64,000 nt of DNA. Source: Pedobacter antarcticus. GTDB taxonomy: Bacteria; Bacteroidota; Bacteroidia; Sphingobacteriales; Sphingobacteriaceae. This document shows, one piece after another, positions 53,885-61,783 of this stretch (positions within the stretch are counted from its first letter, which is position 1; each line of letters begins with the position of its first letter). Both the position numbers and the translations under genes were made by a program. Where the stretch lies: NCBI RefSeq assembly GCF_900112985.1, contig NZ_FONS01000003.1, positions 124,001 to 188,000 of the forward strand. The letters are read 5' to 3'. Under the pieces are notes generated by a model. It made no database searches and had not been told where the DNA came from. It saw only the letters and a list, made by a program, of their open reading frames with translations.

Positions 53885-53932
53885 ATGATTTTGATATAAG
53901 GTGTCCAGTATCTACTGTTATATCAAAATCAT
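53885..53932. repeat. Perfect 15-bp inverted repeat
   Basis: ATGATTTTGATATAA (53885-53899) and TTATATCAAAATCAT (53918-53932) are separated by 18 nt, 21 bp past the 3' end of the 278-residue GNAT gene on the minus strand. No clear T-run. It may act as a transcription stop for that gene or be the relic of a mobile-element end. Confidence 0.5.
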
Positions 53933-53952
53933 CAATGTCACGACCCGTATCA

Positions 53953-54789
53953 TCATAAACTCTTTAGCATTTCAAATTGATTGATGTGGTTGCTTAAACC
54001 TTGCTTTTCTAAAAATAATTTCAAGTTTTCTGCTTCTTCGTCCATATTGTTGAGCTTTACTTCTTCGCCTGACATTTGCAGCTGTACTGCTGTCAGTAGC
54101 TGCGTGCCAATGCTTTTTCTTCTATGTTTAGGAGCTACGGCAATTTGGTAGATGCGTTTATTGGCCGGGTTAAAAAGGACATATCCGACCAGTTCTGCAT
54201 CAATAAAGGCACCGAAAGCATTGGGTTTTGTAATATCCATGCTTGGAATGGCACTTTGCCAGCTTGGTGAGATATCCCAAAAGGAACGAAAATCCTCCCA
54301 TATAAAATCTTGTAAAGGCTTAATCGTTGCTGTATTTGAGTGAGATGTTGGCTTTAATTCACCACCAAAGCATAATAGTTTTCGACGAATGGCAAAACCG
54401 TTCTTCTGATACGCACGAATGGCAGATTGATTACATTCAAGTACTTCCAGGACAAGCTGATTCACTTTATTCTCCTCAAAAAACGGCTGTATATAGTCGT
54501 ACATTTTGCCCACCAAACCTTGTCCCCGATATTCAGGAAGCACTCCTGTTCCGGCATTGTACACCACAGTTTTGCCCTCCGCTATCCGTACCCCGTGCAT
54601 GATAAAGGCAACCGGTTTTTCTGCTTCAAAAACACCAACGGACCATTCTAACAAAATGTTTTCCGATGCCATTTTAAATTGCAACTGTTCTGTATTCAGC
54701 TGATATGGTACGATATAATCGGCAAAAGCACCGTTAATAACGTTTAATAAATCAGGGATATCTTGTTGTGTTAATTTACGTATCTGCAC
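53953..54789 (-). CDS. Tandem GNAT-domain N-acetyltransferase
   Basis: Two GNAT domains in 278 residues. The N-terminal copy (about 1-145) has GVLPEYRGQGLVGKMYDYIQP and ECNQSAIRAYQKNGFAIRRKLLCF. The C-terminal copy (about 155-278) has IYQIAVAPKHRRKSIGTQLLTAVQ with a shortened tail. The GTG at 54789 is the only sensible start, because an in-frame stop lies two codons upstream. Double-GNAT proteins include mycothiol synthase-like and antibiotic acetyltransferases. It follows the chloramphenicol acetyltransferase-like gene by 16 bp on the same strand, so the two are likely cotranscribed. Confidence 0.88.
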   Translation of the reverse strand: MQIRKLTQQDIPDLLNVINGAFADYIVPYQLNTEQLQFKMASENILLEWSVGVFEAEKPVAFIMHGVRIAEGKTVVYNAGTGVLPEYRGQGLVGKMYDYIQPFFEENKVNQLVLEVLECNQSAIRAYQKNGFAIRRKLLCFGGELKPTSHSNTATIKPLQDFIWEDFRSFWDISPSWQSAIPSMDITKPNAFGAFIDAELVGYVLFNPANKRIYQIAVAPKHRRKSIGTQLLTAVQLQMSGEEVKLNNMDEEAENLKLFLEKQGLSNHINQFEMLKSL

Positions 54790-54805
54790 TATTTATGTTC
54801 TAGGT

Positions 54806-55456
54806 TTATTTAAAATTTTCAATATTTAAACAATATTCCTGCAAGGTTTCAATGAATTTGGCCACGTGAAACCCGTCACATACTGCATGGTGAACCTGTA
54901 TTGCCATGGGCATCAAGATATTGTTTCCATCTTTTTGGTATTTCCCCATTGTAAAAGAAGGCGCAAAATAATCGGTGAAATCGGCAATGTTCAGGTTAAA
55001 ACTGTCAAAATTGATCCACGGAATTGCCGAAATGTTAAAATGATTCTCTGGCGCTTTTTCTGAAAAAAAACGATAGTCGTTGTGGTGCTGCTCTGCCGTT
55101 TGATCGTACGCTTTTACAAATTTCGTCAGCTCTTCGGTGTATCGGCACGAAAGTGCCGAAAAAGTTTCCGTTTCCGGATGCAGGACAGTGTAGACCGGAT
55201 CTACCCGATCCCAGACTATTAATTCACCCTCTTTCATTGCCATTTTAAATTCAGGATGTTTATTTGCTGCTTTTGAAAGCAGATAAATCATCACTGGATA
55301 AAATTTATACCCCTGTTCCTTTATAAACGGAATTACACGTGAAATATCAAGCTTAAAAGTCAGGCTAAATCCGCATTTTACCGCATTACGATAAGCATTA
55401 AAATGCTCTTTCCGTTTCCAATCTTCGATATTAATTGCTTGATATGTTGTATTCAT
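54806..55456 (-). CDS. Chloramphenicol O-acetyltransferase, type A-like
   Basis: A 216-residue protein of the trimeric CatA fold, matching the family length (213-219). The catalytic block QVHHAVCDGFHVAKF is intact (His190 as base, Asp of the HHxxxDG motif). FKLDISRVIPFIKEQGYKFYPVMIYLLSKAANKHPEFKMAM and FSALSCRYTEEL are typical CAT segments, and NFNxS-like NHFNISAIPWINFDSFNLNI is also conserved. It probably acetylates chloramphenicol at the 3-hydroxyl, giving resistance. It may equally be a native chromosomal variant with another hydroxyl acceptor. It stands among GNAT genes in an accessory stretch. Confidence 0.9.
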   Translation of the reverse strand: MNTTYQAINIEDWKRKEHFNAYRNAVKCGFSLTFKLDISRVIPFIKEQGYKFYPVMIYLLSKAANKHPEFKMAMKEGELIVWDRVDPVYTVLHPETETFSALSCRYTEELTKFVKAYDQTAEQHHNDYRFFSEKAPENHFNISAIPWINFDSFNLNIADFTDYFAPSFTMGKYQKDGNNILMPMAIQVHHAVCDGFHVAKFIETLQEYCLNIENFK

Positions 55457-55458
55457 TC

Positions 55459-55599
55459 TTAGATGCTGTGTTTAATTTTTATTGCCTTTGTCCGGTTTAT
55501 GTTTTCCAGTCTAAATGGCATTAATTCTTCCAGAGTTTTGAAAATCCCGTTGCAGACTTCCACGATTGATTTTCTAATCTCAGGAGATAACTGGTTCAT
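55459..55599 (-). CDS. Possible 46-residue protein before the cat-like gene
   Basis: A short frame (MNQLSPEIRKSIVEVCNGIF..., helical) whose stop lies 2 bp before the start of the chloramphenicol acetyltransferase-like gene. Tight spacing suggests cotranscription. It may be the remains of a longer gene or a leader peptide. No family is recognised. Confidence 0.3.
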   Translation of the reverse strand: MNQLSPEIRKSIVEVCNGIFKTLEELMPFRLENINRTKAIKIKHSI

Positions 55600-56031
55600 G
55601 AGTTCACAACACCTGCCAAAAGGCGGAACTTCATTTTCTTAAAGCATTTATAATCTATTCGACCAATTGTTTGCCTTTGTTCCATTTTAGAAAGGAAAGC
55701 TAATTTACACTATTCTGTACCATGTGTAATTAAAAAGGTCAGAATTAGCTGGGCAGGGCAAAGCATATCCAATTTTGCACATGGGATTGTAAAAAAGAAA
55801 TTTAGTACCAGATCTAATGGACCCAACTGTGTGCTTCTCGAACCATTTCCTATCTGATTTATGTTTAATTGCTGATTTAGGCTAAAAGAATAGTATAGAT
55901 CTCATTTAACGATTTAAATGAATTTGGCCAAAATAAAATCATGAAAATCCTATACCCTATTGTCTAAGAAAAGACCATTTTTTAATCGTTTCAGAAACTA
56001 AGTGAAAATGAAAGTTAGCGCTGAATAAATA
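55600..56031. other. AT-rich interval without recognisable gene
   Basis: Nothing supportable on either strand: no long frame, repeat or tRNA-like structure. It looks like decayed sequence next to the nitrilase-like remnant. Confidence 0.4.
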
Positions 56032-56345
56032 TTAAATATATAAGGAGTTTTTAAACTTTTTGGCTAATATGCCATTCGCTTGACTAGGATCAATATCTCC
56101 CACAATTATGCCGGGTCTCCCATAAACTTCATGCATAATGCAATTGCCAGTGGGATCAATTATAGAACTGGCTGAATCAGGATAGAGTGATGAATAATTA
56201 ACGCTGGCGAAGTAAATGACACTTTGTCTAAGGCTGCCTGCAAATTTTCGATGGTTTGGTCTTTTGTTGAATATATGCAGGTTATCAAAACAGACCGCTC
56301 ATAAGACTCAGCATTATTTATGCAAGATGATTATATAGCTATCAA
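56032..56345 (-). pseudogene. Remnant of a carbon-nitrogen hydrolase-like gene
   Basis: The downstream frame reads VIYFASVNYSSLYPDSASSI, then IDPTGNCIMHEVYGRPGIIV and GDIDPSQANGILAKKFKNSL before a stop at 56032. This resembles the end of a nitrilase-superfamily protein (signal-like DPTGN and a closing GDIDP strand). The upstream part continues in a different frame as NNAESYERSVLITCIYSTKD and QTIENLQAALDK, so a frameshift near 56230 separates the two. The upstream two-thirds of the gene, with the catalytic Cys, is gone. The family name is my reading and only moderately sure; that the piece is broken is clear. Confidence 0.5.
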
Positions 56346-56412
56346 TGGGCTCGAATCATAAAACAGCCTTTGCACTACTATCAAGGCCTATAAATATTCC
56401 GACAAAAAAACA

Positions 56413-56443
56413 AAACCCTCTTTACGGATTGTAAAGAGGGTTT
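56413..56443 (-). terminator. Intrinsic terminator of tRNA-Met
   Basis: Perfect 13-bp stem AAACCCTCTTTAC/GTAAAGAGGGTTT with a GGATT loop, directly after the tRNA on the minus strand and followed by a run of seven T. Confidence 0.9.
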
Positions 56444-56444
56444 G

Positions 56445-56518
56445 TGGGCCCAGCTGGGCTCGAACCAGCGACCAAAAGATTATGAGTCTTCTACTCTAAC
56501 CAACTGAGCTATAGGCCC
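56445..56518 (-). tRNA. tRNA-Met (anticodon CAT)
   Basis: 74-nt cloverleaf on the minus strand. Acceptor GGGCCTA/TGGGCCC, D-arm GCTC...GAGT, anticodon stem GAAGA/TCTTT with loop CTCATAA (anticodon at 56482-56484), and T-arm GCTGG-TTCGAGC-CCAGC. The CCA end is not encoded. The elongator-type acceptor (first pair G-C) argues against initiator tRNA. A lysidine-modified tRNA-Ile(CAT) cannot be fully excluded. Confidence 0.93.
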
Positions 56519-56583
56519 CGAAAATCTATTAGATTTTGCGAGTGCAATGTTACATATTTGTAACGGATTTTAAAAATAGTTTA

Positions 56584-57222
56584 ATGCAAAAAATTAAAAA
56601 TATCATTTTCGATTATGGGAATGTAATCTTTGAGATAGACTTCAGGATAGCTCAAAATGCTCTGGCACAATTAGGTATACCGGACGTTGACACCTTTTTC
56701 GGACATAAAGGGCATAATAATTTATTTGATCTTTTAGAGACCGGCGCCATTACAACTGCGGAATTTCGTGATGGAATTCGCTCTGCAGCACAAAAAAATG
56801 GGCTTTCGGATCAGGAAATTGATGCCGCCTGGAATAGTTTACTCATAGGAGTTAAGCCCCAAACACAGGATGTGCTGCTTCAGGTGAAAGAAAAATACCG
56901 GACATTTCTGTTAAGTAATACGAATCAGATTCATTTTGATTATATTATGCAATATCTGCAGGATGAGTTTCAGGTACCGGACAATAGTCACCTCTTTGAA
57001 AAGGCCTATTATTCTCATGAAATGAAGCTGCGTAAGCCTCATGTGGAAATATTCCAGCAAGTATTACAGGAGAACAATCTAGAACCCGCTGAGACGCTAT
57101 TTATAGACGACAGTCCGCAGCACCTTGTTGGAGCTAAAGCTGCCGGATTACATACTTTACTGATGACGGAGAATCCCGCAAATCTGGGCTCTTTCCTTAA
57201 GAATAATGGAATAAACTTTTAA
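56584..57222 (+). CDS. HAD-superfamily hydrolase (subfamily IA, phosphatase-like)
   Basis: Cytoplasmic phosphatase-like protein of about 212 residues. Motif I is FDYGNVIFEID, where the nucleophile Asp10 is present and the second Asp is Asn, as is common in the YihX/alpha-D-glucose-1-phosphatase branch. Motif II is LLSNTN, motif III a Lys in MKLRKPH and motif IV FIDDSPQHLVGAK. The ATG at 56584 is used; a TTG 48 bases upstream would start inside the promoter region next to the tRNA. It is followed after 1 bp by the Mpo1-like gene. Confidence 0.92.
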   Translation: MQKIKNIIFDYGNVIFEIDFRIAQNALAQLGIPDVDTFFGHKGHNNLFDLLETGAITTAEFRDGIRSAAQKNGLSDQEIDAAWNSLLIGVKPQTQDVLLQVKEKYRTFLLSNTNQIHFDYIMQYLQDEFQVPDNSHLFEKAYYSHEMKLRKPHVEIFQQVLQENNLEPAETLFIDDSPQHLVGAKAAGLHTLLMTENPANLGSFLKNNGINF

Positions 57223-57223
57223 A

Positions 57224-57550
57224 ATGATTCAAGACAATACAAGCAAACCTCAAAAATTCAATACACTTAAAGAATTCTATCCTTATTATCTGGCTGAACA
57301 TCAGAACTCGACAAACAGGGCTCTTCATTTTACAGGCGTAGGACTCGCGGCATTACTATTTGTTGCGGCAATGCTTTTCCATGAAGTCATCTTCTTTGCC
57401 CTGATGCCTGTATCAGTTTCAGTCTTCTCATTTATAGGACATCGCTATTTCGAAAAGAACAAACCATCCACATTTAAATATCCTTTATGGACATTAATAG
57501 GCGATTTCGCATTATTTGGTGACCTGATGATGGGAAAACAGAAATTTTAG
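57224..57550 (+). CDS. DUF962/Mpo1-like membrane protein
   Basis: A 108-residue protein with two or three hydrophobic helices. The family signatures FYPYYLAEHQNSTNRALHFTG and GHRYFEKNKPSTFKYPLWTLIGDF are complete. The yeast relative Mpo1 is a dioxygenase of 2-hydroxy fatty acids that uses Fe through these conserved His residues; bacterial function is less certain. It starts 1 bp after the HAD gene's stop and is surely cotranscribed with it. Confidence 0.85.
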   Translation: MIQDNTSKPQKFNTLKEFYPYYLAEHQNSTNRALHFTGVGLAALLFVAAMLFHEVIFFALMPVSVSVFSFIGHRYFEKNKPSTFKYPLWTLIGDFALFGDLMMGKQKF

Positions 57551-57592
57551 CCCATATAGTTTCACTCTATACCACTATAGAAATTACGTGTT

Positions 57593-57622
57593 TTGACACT
57601 CATTAAATAGGAGCTACTTTTA
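57593..57622 (+). promoter_or_regulatory. Promoter of the catalase gene
   Basis: TTG (57593-57595), 19-bp spacer, TACTTTTA (57615-57622), one mismatch to the Bacteroidota -33/-7 pattern TTG-N19-TAnnTTTG. It lies 20 bp before the start codon of the catalase gene. Confidence 0.6.
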
Positions 57623-57642
57623 TCACCGTAAACAGAAAAATC

Positions 57643-59151
57643 ATGGAAGAATTCAAAAAGACTAACCGAAAATTGACAACTGCGTCCGGAAGACCTTATG
57701 CAGAGCACGAAAATTCCCAATCAGTTGGAAAAAGAGGTCCGCTTTTATTACAAGACTTTATACTTCACGAGAAAATGGCGCACTTCAACAGGGAACGGAT
57801 TCCTGAACGTGTTGTCCATGCAAAAGGAACAGGTGCATATGGAACTTTTAAAGTCACCCATGATATATCCAGGTATACGAAAGCTAAAATATTTAATCAG
57901 ATCGGCAAAACTGCCAAGATATTCCTGCGATTTTCTACCGTTGGAGGTGAAAAAGGAAGTGCAGACTCCGAGAGAGATCCAAGAGGTTTTGCGTTAAAAT
58001 TCTATACAGAAGATGGAAACTGGGATCTGGTTGGTAATAATACACCGGTTTTCTTTATTAAAGACCCGAAAAAATTCAGTGATTTTATACATACACAGAA
58101 ACGTGATCCAAGGACGAATCTGAAAAGCCCGACCATGATGTGGGATTTTTGGTCCTTAAATCCGGAGAGCCTCCATCAGGTTATGATTTTAATGAGCGAC
58201 CGTGGAACCCCTTACTCCTACCGTCATATGGATGGCTTTGGTAGTCATACCTATTCTATGATTAATGCCGAAAATGAACGCGTATGGGTTAAATTCCATT
58301 TTAAAACCCAGCAGGGGATTAAAAACTTCACCGGACCTGAAGCAGATGCCATGCGCACACAGGATATGGATCATTCACAGCGAGATCTGGTAGAAGCAAT
58401 TGACCGCGGAGAATTCCCTAAATGGAGTGTTAAAATTCAGGTAATGACAGAAGAAGAAGCGAAAACCTTCCGCTGGAACCCGTTCGATTTATCAAAAATA
58501 TGGCCTCATGGAGAATTTCCTTTAATCGATTTAGGTGAAATCGAATTGAATGAAGTACCAAGAAACTACTTTGCACATGTGGAGCAGGCTGCTTTTGCGC
58601 CATCAAACCTGGTCGATGGGATTGGATTTTCACCAGACAAAATGCTGCAGGGGCGGATTCTCTCTTATGCAGATGCACATCGCTACCGCCTGGGCGTTAA
58701 CTACGAGCAGATCCCGGTAAATGCCTGTCCATTTATGGTCAGCAATTATCACAGGGACGGTCAGATGAGAGTAGATGGAAATGGTAATGAAGACCCTAAC
58801 TATTACCCAAATAGTTTCGGCGATGTTGTCCCTGATGAAAGTTATAAAGAACCAGCATGGGAGCTTGAATCGAATGTTGCAGACTGGTATGACAGAAATG
58901 AAGGGGAAGGCGATAATGACCATTATACACAACCTGGTGACCTTTTCCGTAAAGTAATGACCGATGCTGACCGTCAGAACCTCATCAATAACATTGTAGG
59001 TGCGATGAGCGGTATAAGCGGTCCGAGAAGAGATCAAATAATCAATTTACAGCTTTGCCATTGGTTTAGAGCTGACATTAGCCTGGGAATGGCCGTTGCA
59101 AGTGGTTTAGGGATTGATGCCGCTGCAGCAATGCAAAAACAACAACATTAA
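57643..59151 (+). CDS. katA: Catalase, monofunctional heme type (small subunit)
   Basis: Breaks hydrogen peroxide down to water and oxygen. Distal His59 lies in ERVVHAKGTGAYGTF, the distal Asn in DLVGNNTPVFF and the heme-ligand Tyr342 in RILSYADAHRYRLG. The 502-residue length places it with clade-3 small-subunit catalases. It has its own promoter and ends in a strong hairpin shared with the convergent proline dehydrogenase gene. Induction by peroxide (for example through OxyR) is known for such genes, but no operator could be identified here. Confidence 0.97.
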   Translation: MEEFKKTNRKLTTASGRPYAEHENSQSVGKRGPLLLQDFILHEKMAHFNRERIPERVVHAKGTGAYGTFKVTHDISRYTKAKIFNQIGKTAKIFLRFSTVGGEKGSADSERDPRGFALKFYTEDGNWDLVGNNTPVFFIKDPKKFSDFIHTQKRDPRTNLKSPTMMWDFWSLNPESLHQVMILMSDRGTPYSYRHMDGFGSHTYSMINAENERVWVKFHFKTQQGIKNFTGPEADAMRTQDMDHSQRDLVEAIDRGEFPKWSVKIQVMTEEEAKTFRWNPFDLSKIWPHGEFPLIDLGEIELNEVPRNYFAHVEQAAFAPSNLVDGIGFSPDKMLQGRILSYADAHRYRLGVNYEQIPVNACPFMVSNYHRDGQMRVDGNGNEDPNYYPNSFGDVVPDESYKEPAWELESNVADWYDRNEGEGDNDHYTQPGDLFRKVMTDADRQNLINNIVGAMSGISGPRRDQIINLQLCHWFRADISLGMAVASGLGIDAAAAMQKQQH

Positions 59152-59171
59152 AAAAAAAACACCAATAAGCA

Positions 59172-59207
59172 AAAAGCCTGCACTCATTAGCTGAGATGCA
59201 GGCTTTT
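59172..59207. terminator. Bidirectional terminator between katA and proline dehydrogenase
   Basis: AAAAGCCTGCA pairs with TGCAGGCTTTT, with CTC/GAG extending the stem around a short loop. A-runs and T-runs on either side make it usable from both strands. Confidence 0.88.
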
Positions 59208-59228
59208 CGCTTAAAGCATATTTTATAA

Positions 59229-60407
59229 TCAGATATTTCTTCTTTTTTTCTCCCGAAAAATTAAATCCAGTTCTCTGCTGGTTTGACCGGCAATAGAAGT
59301 GTTTTCTTGGGCTCTTCTGAACAAATACGGCATCACAGCTTTTACCGGACCATAAGGAACATATTTAGCCACGTTATAGTTAGAATCGGACAGATTGAAG
59401 CTCAGGTTGTCACTCATACCCAGTAGCTGTGCAAAGTAAACATGCGGGTGATTGTGTGGAATCTGATATTTATCTAGCAGATCTGCAAGAATACGGCAGC
59501 TATTTTCATTGTGCGTTCCGCAGACGATGCCAATTTGTTCTACATTTTCAACCGAATAAGTAATGGCAGCATCATAATCCCTGTCAGTAGCTGCTTTATC
59601 GGGCTGTATAGGCGAAGGATAACCCATCTCTGCAGCTCGTTTTCTTTCTTTCTCCATATAGGCGCCCCTTACGATTTTGGCGCCGAGAATAAAACCCGCT
59701 TCCTTGGCTATCAGATGGTCAGCTTTAAGATCGGCCAGCTTATCATGACGGTAAATCTGGTAAGTGTTATAAACGATCAGTTTTTGCTTGTTGAACAACA
59801 TCATCATATCAATCGCCAACTGATCAATTGTTTCCTGAATCCAGGTCTCTTCTGCATCTATCATGATCGGAACATTCTTTTCGTAAGCAGTACGACAGAT
59901 TCTTTCACAGCGTTTTTTTACCTTTTCAAATTCCGCCGTCTCATCCGCTGTTAATTCTGCTTTCGCATCCAGTTTCTCCAATAATCCAAAACGCCCGATA
60001 CCTGTCACTTTAAATACTGTGATTGGAACCCTGGGATCTCCTTCTGCCCTGTCAATTGTACGGATAATTTCTGCACAGGTATAATCAAACACATGCTCTT
60101 CCTCCTCTCCTTCCACAGAATAATCCAGGATTGTACCAACTTTTACAGTGCCTAACTGAGCGATTGTCTTTTCGCATTCAGCAATGGTTTCACCGCCACA
60201 GAACTGCTTAAAAATAGTTTTTTTAATAATTCCCTGAATTGGCAGGCCTACATTTAACATCAGATTGGTAACCGGCGGCCCCACCTGGGTTAAAAAGTTG
60301 CTGCTCATAATTTTAAACAGCCAGTAAGCACTGTTCAATTCGGCTTTAGATTTACTACGGAAAGCAATTTCCGTATTATCAAAATTTAATTTTGTTCCCT
60401 GAGACAT
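59229..60407 (-). CDS. Proline dehydrogenase
   Basis: FAD-dependent oxidation of proline to 1-pyrroline-5-carboxylate, the first step of proline catabolism. It is a stand-alone ProDH domain of about 392 residues, as usual in Bacteroidota, rather than a bifunctional PutA. The barrel motifs VPIMIDAEETWIQ, GFILGAKIVRGAYMEKERKRA (with the substrate Arg), VCGTHNENSC and YGPVKAVMPYLFRRAQENTS are complete. The ATG at 60407 is chosen over a TTG 27 bases upstream. It lies outside the hydroxyproline locus but would handle the proline from the same peptides. Confidence 0.94.
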   Translation of the reverse strand: MSQGTKLNFDNTEIAFRSKSKAELNSAYWLFKIMSSNFLTQVGPPVTNLMLNVGLPIQGIIKKTIFKQFCGGETIAECEKTIAQLGTVKVGTILDYSVEGEEEEHVFDYTCAEIIRTIDRAEGDPRVPITVFKVTGIGRFGLLEKLDAKAELTADETAEFEKVKKRCERICRTAYEKNVPIMIDAEETWIQETIDQLAIDMMMLFNKQKLIVYNTYQIYRHDKLADLKADHLIAKEAGFILGAKIVRGAYMEKERKRAAEMGYPSPIQPDKAATDRDYDAAITYSVENVEQIGIVCGTHNENSCRILADLLDKYQIPHNHPHVYFAQLLGMSDNLSFNLSDSNYNVAKYVPYGPVKAVMPYLFRRAQENTSIAGQTSRELDLIFREKKRRNI

Positions 60408-60509
60408 TTGGTTTTTAATTGGATAATTGGTCAATCGGAGGCAAAAATATAAATTCCGATACTTACAAGGGCATATCTGTCTGGAAATTAATTGTAAATT
60501 TGCTGTGCT

Positions 60510-60716
60510 ATGATAGAATTTAAATTAGAAGGCGAATTTATCCCCATGATACAGCTGTTAAAGGCCACCGGACTTGTTCAAAGTGGTGGTGAAGCACAGA
60601 CTGTTGTAGAAGATGGGCTGGTCAAATATAACGGCGAAGTAGATTACCGTAAACGCTTAAAGGTGCGTCAGGGAGATCTGATTGATTTTATGGGACAAAA
60701 AGTAAAAGTAGTTTAA
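60510..60716 (+). CDS. S4-domain RNA-binding protein (YbcJ-like)
   Basis: A 68-residue protein that is a single S4 RNA-binding fold: QLLKATGLVQSGGEAQTVVEDGLVKYNGEVDYRKRLKVRQGD carries the S4 pattern. It is YbcJ/YaaA-like and probably binds ribosomal RNA or tRNA. It overlaps the aroB start by one base (TAATG), so it is translationally coupled to it. A TAAATTTG box at 60495-60502 lies so close to the ATG that the transcript may have almost no leader. Confidence 0.87.
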   Translation: MIEFKLEGEFIPMIQLLKATGLVQSGGEAQTVVEDGLVKYNGEVDYRKRLKVRQGDLIDFMGQKVKVV

Positions 60717-61783
60717 TGGAGAAGTTAGAAAGTGCAGGTACTTATATACATTTCGAGACTTCCCTTGATCCGATAACCGCATTAATTGAAGAAGGAAAAT
60801 ACAGTAAGGTGTTTGTTTTTGCTGACATCAATACATCGGAACATTGTTTACCTGTTTTCCGTGAAATGCTCGATGATTTCAGCGAGTTTGATCTGATTGA
60901 AACCGATCCTGGTGAAGAAAATAAGAACATTGATTTCTGCATCGGTATCTGGAAAACATTACTTGATTTCGGTGCCGATCGTAAAGCGCTGATGATTAAT
61001 CTCGGCGGTGGTGTTATTACAGACATGGGTGGTTTTGTTGCTTCCACTTATAAAAGAGGAATTGATTTCATAAATATTCCAACCACACTTTTATCGCAGG
61101 TAGATGCTTCAGTCGGTGGCAAAACGGGAATTGATATCGATAATGTAAAAAATATGGTCGGTACATTCACTTTACCAAAAGCTGTATTTATCGAGTCTGC
61201 TTTTCTAAAAACAGTACCGGAGAGAGAATTACTTTCTGGTTTTGCTGAAATGATCAAACACGGTCTTATTGCCGACAGTGCTTACTTCGAAAGATTAAAA
61301 GCACAGCGCTTCAATGAGCTTCCAGTAGAGGAAATTTACCGTTCGGTGCAGATTAAAAATGAAGTCGTCACTGCTGATCCGCTCGAAAAGAATATCAGAA
61401 AGATCTTAAACTTTGGCCATACAATCGGCCATGCAGTTGAAAGTTATTCATTAAATAATGATAAAAAATCTCTTACCCATGGCGAAGCAATCGCTGTTGG
61501 TATGATTTGTGAAGCCTGGCTTTCCTGGAAAAACAGTACACTGACTGAGACTGAACTCGAAGAAGTTAAAACTTACATCGCCTCAGTTTACCCAGCCTAC
61601 CACATTAAAGAGAAGTCATTCAAAGCATTGGCAAAATTGATGCAGAGTGACAAGAAAAATGAAAATGGTCATATTCTTTTCTCCCTTTTAGAAAAGATTG
61701 GTAAGTGTACTTATAACTGTCGCGTTTCTGAAACCGACATTAATGAGAGTTTAAGGTTTTACAATTCAATTTATGCTACTTGA
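60716..61783 (+). CDS. aroB: 3-dehydroquinate synthase
   Basis: NAD- and metal-dependent cyclase, second step of the shikimate pathway: DAHP to 3-dehydroquinate. GGGVITDMGGFVASTYKRGIDFINIPTTLLSQVDASVGGKTGID holds the NAD and substrate sites; metal ligands lie in GFAEMIKHGLI (Glu), LNFGHTIGHAVE (His) and LTHGEAIAVGM (His). The 355-residue length is normal. It is coupled to the S4-domain gene upstream and overlaps the next gene by 11 bp. The phe operon with DAHP synthase lies 1.2 kb downstream, so aromatic biosynthesis genes are loosely grouped here. Confidence 0.97.
   Translation: MEKLESAGTYIHFETSLDPITALIEEGKYSKVFVFADINTSEHCLPVFREMLDDFSEFDLIETDPGEENKNIDFCIGIWKTLLDFGADRKALMINLGGGVITDMGGFVASTYKRGIDFINIPTTLLSQVDASVGGKTGIDIDNVKNMVGTFTLPKAVFIESAFLKTVPERELLSGFAEMIKHGLIADSAYFERLKAQRFNELPVEEIYRSVQIKNEVVTADPLEKNIRKILNFGHTIGHAVESYSLNNDKKSLTHGEAIAVGMICEAWLSWKNSTLTETELEEVKTYIASVYPAYHIKEKSFKALAKLMQSDKKNENGHILFSLLEKIGKCTYNCRVSETDINESLRFYNSIYAT

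Noticed and set aside
53675..53899. 74-codon frame on the plus strand
   Set aside because: Starts with TTG, resembles no family I know, has unusual composition, and its end lies inside an inverted repeat. Kept out of the gene list.
59229..60434. TTG start for proline dehydrogenase, and similarly for the HAD gene (56536) and the MGH1-like gene (14039)
   Set aside because: Each has an in-frame ATG a few codons later that fits family N-termini better.
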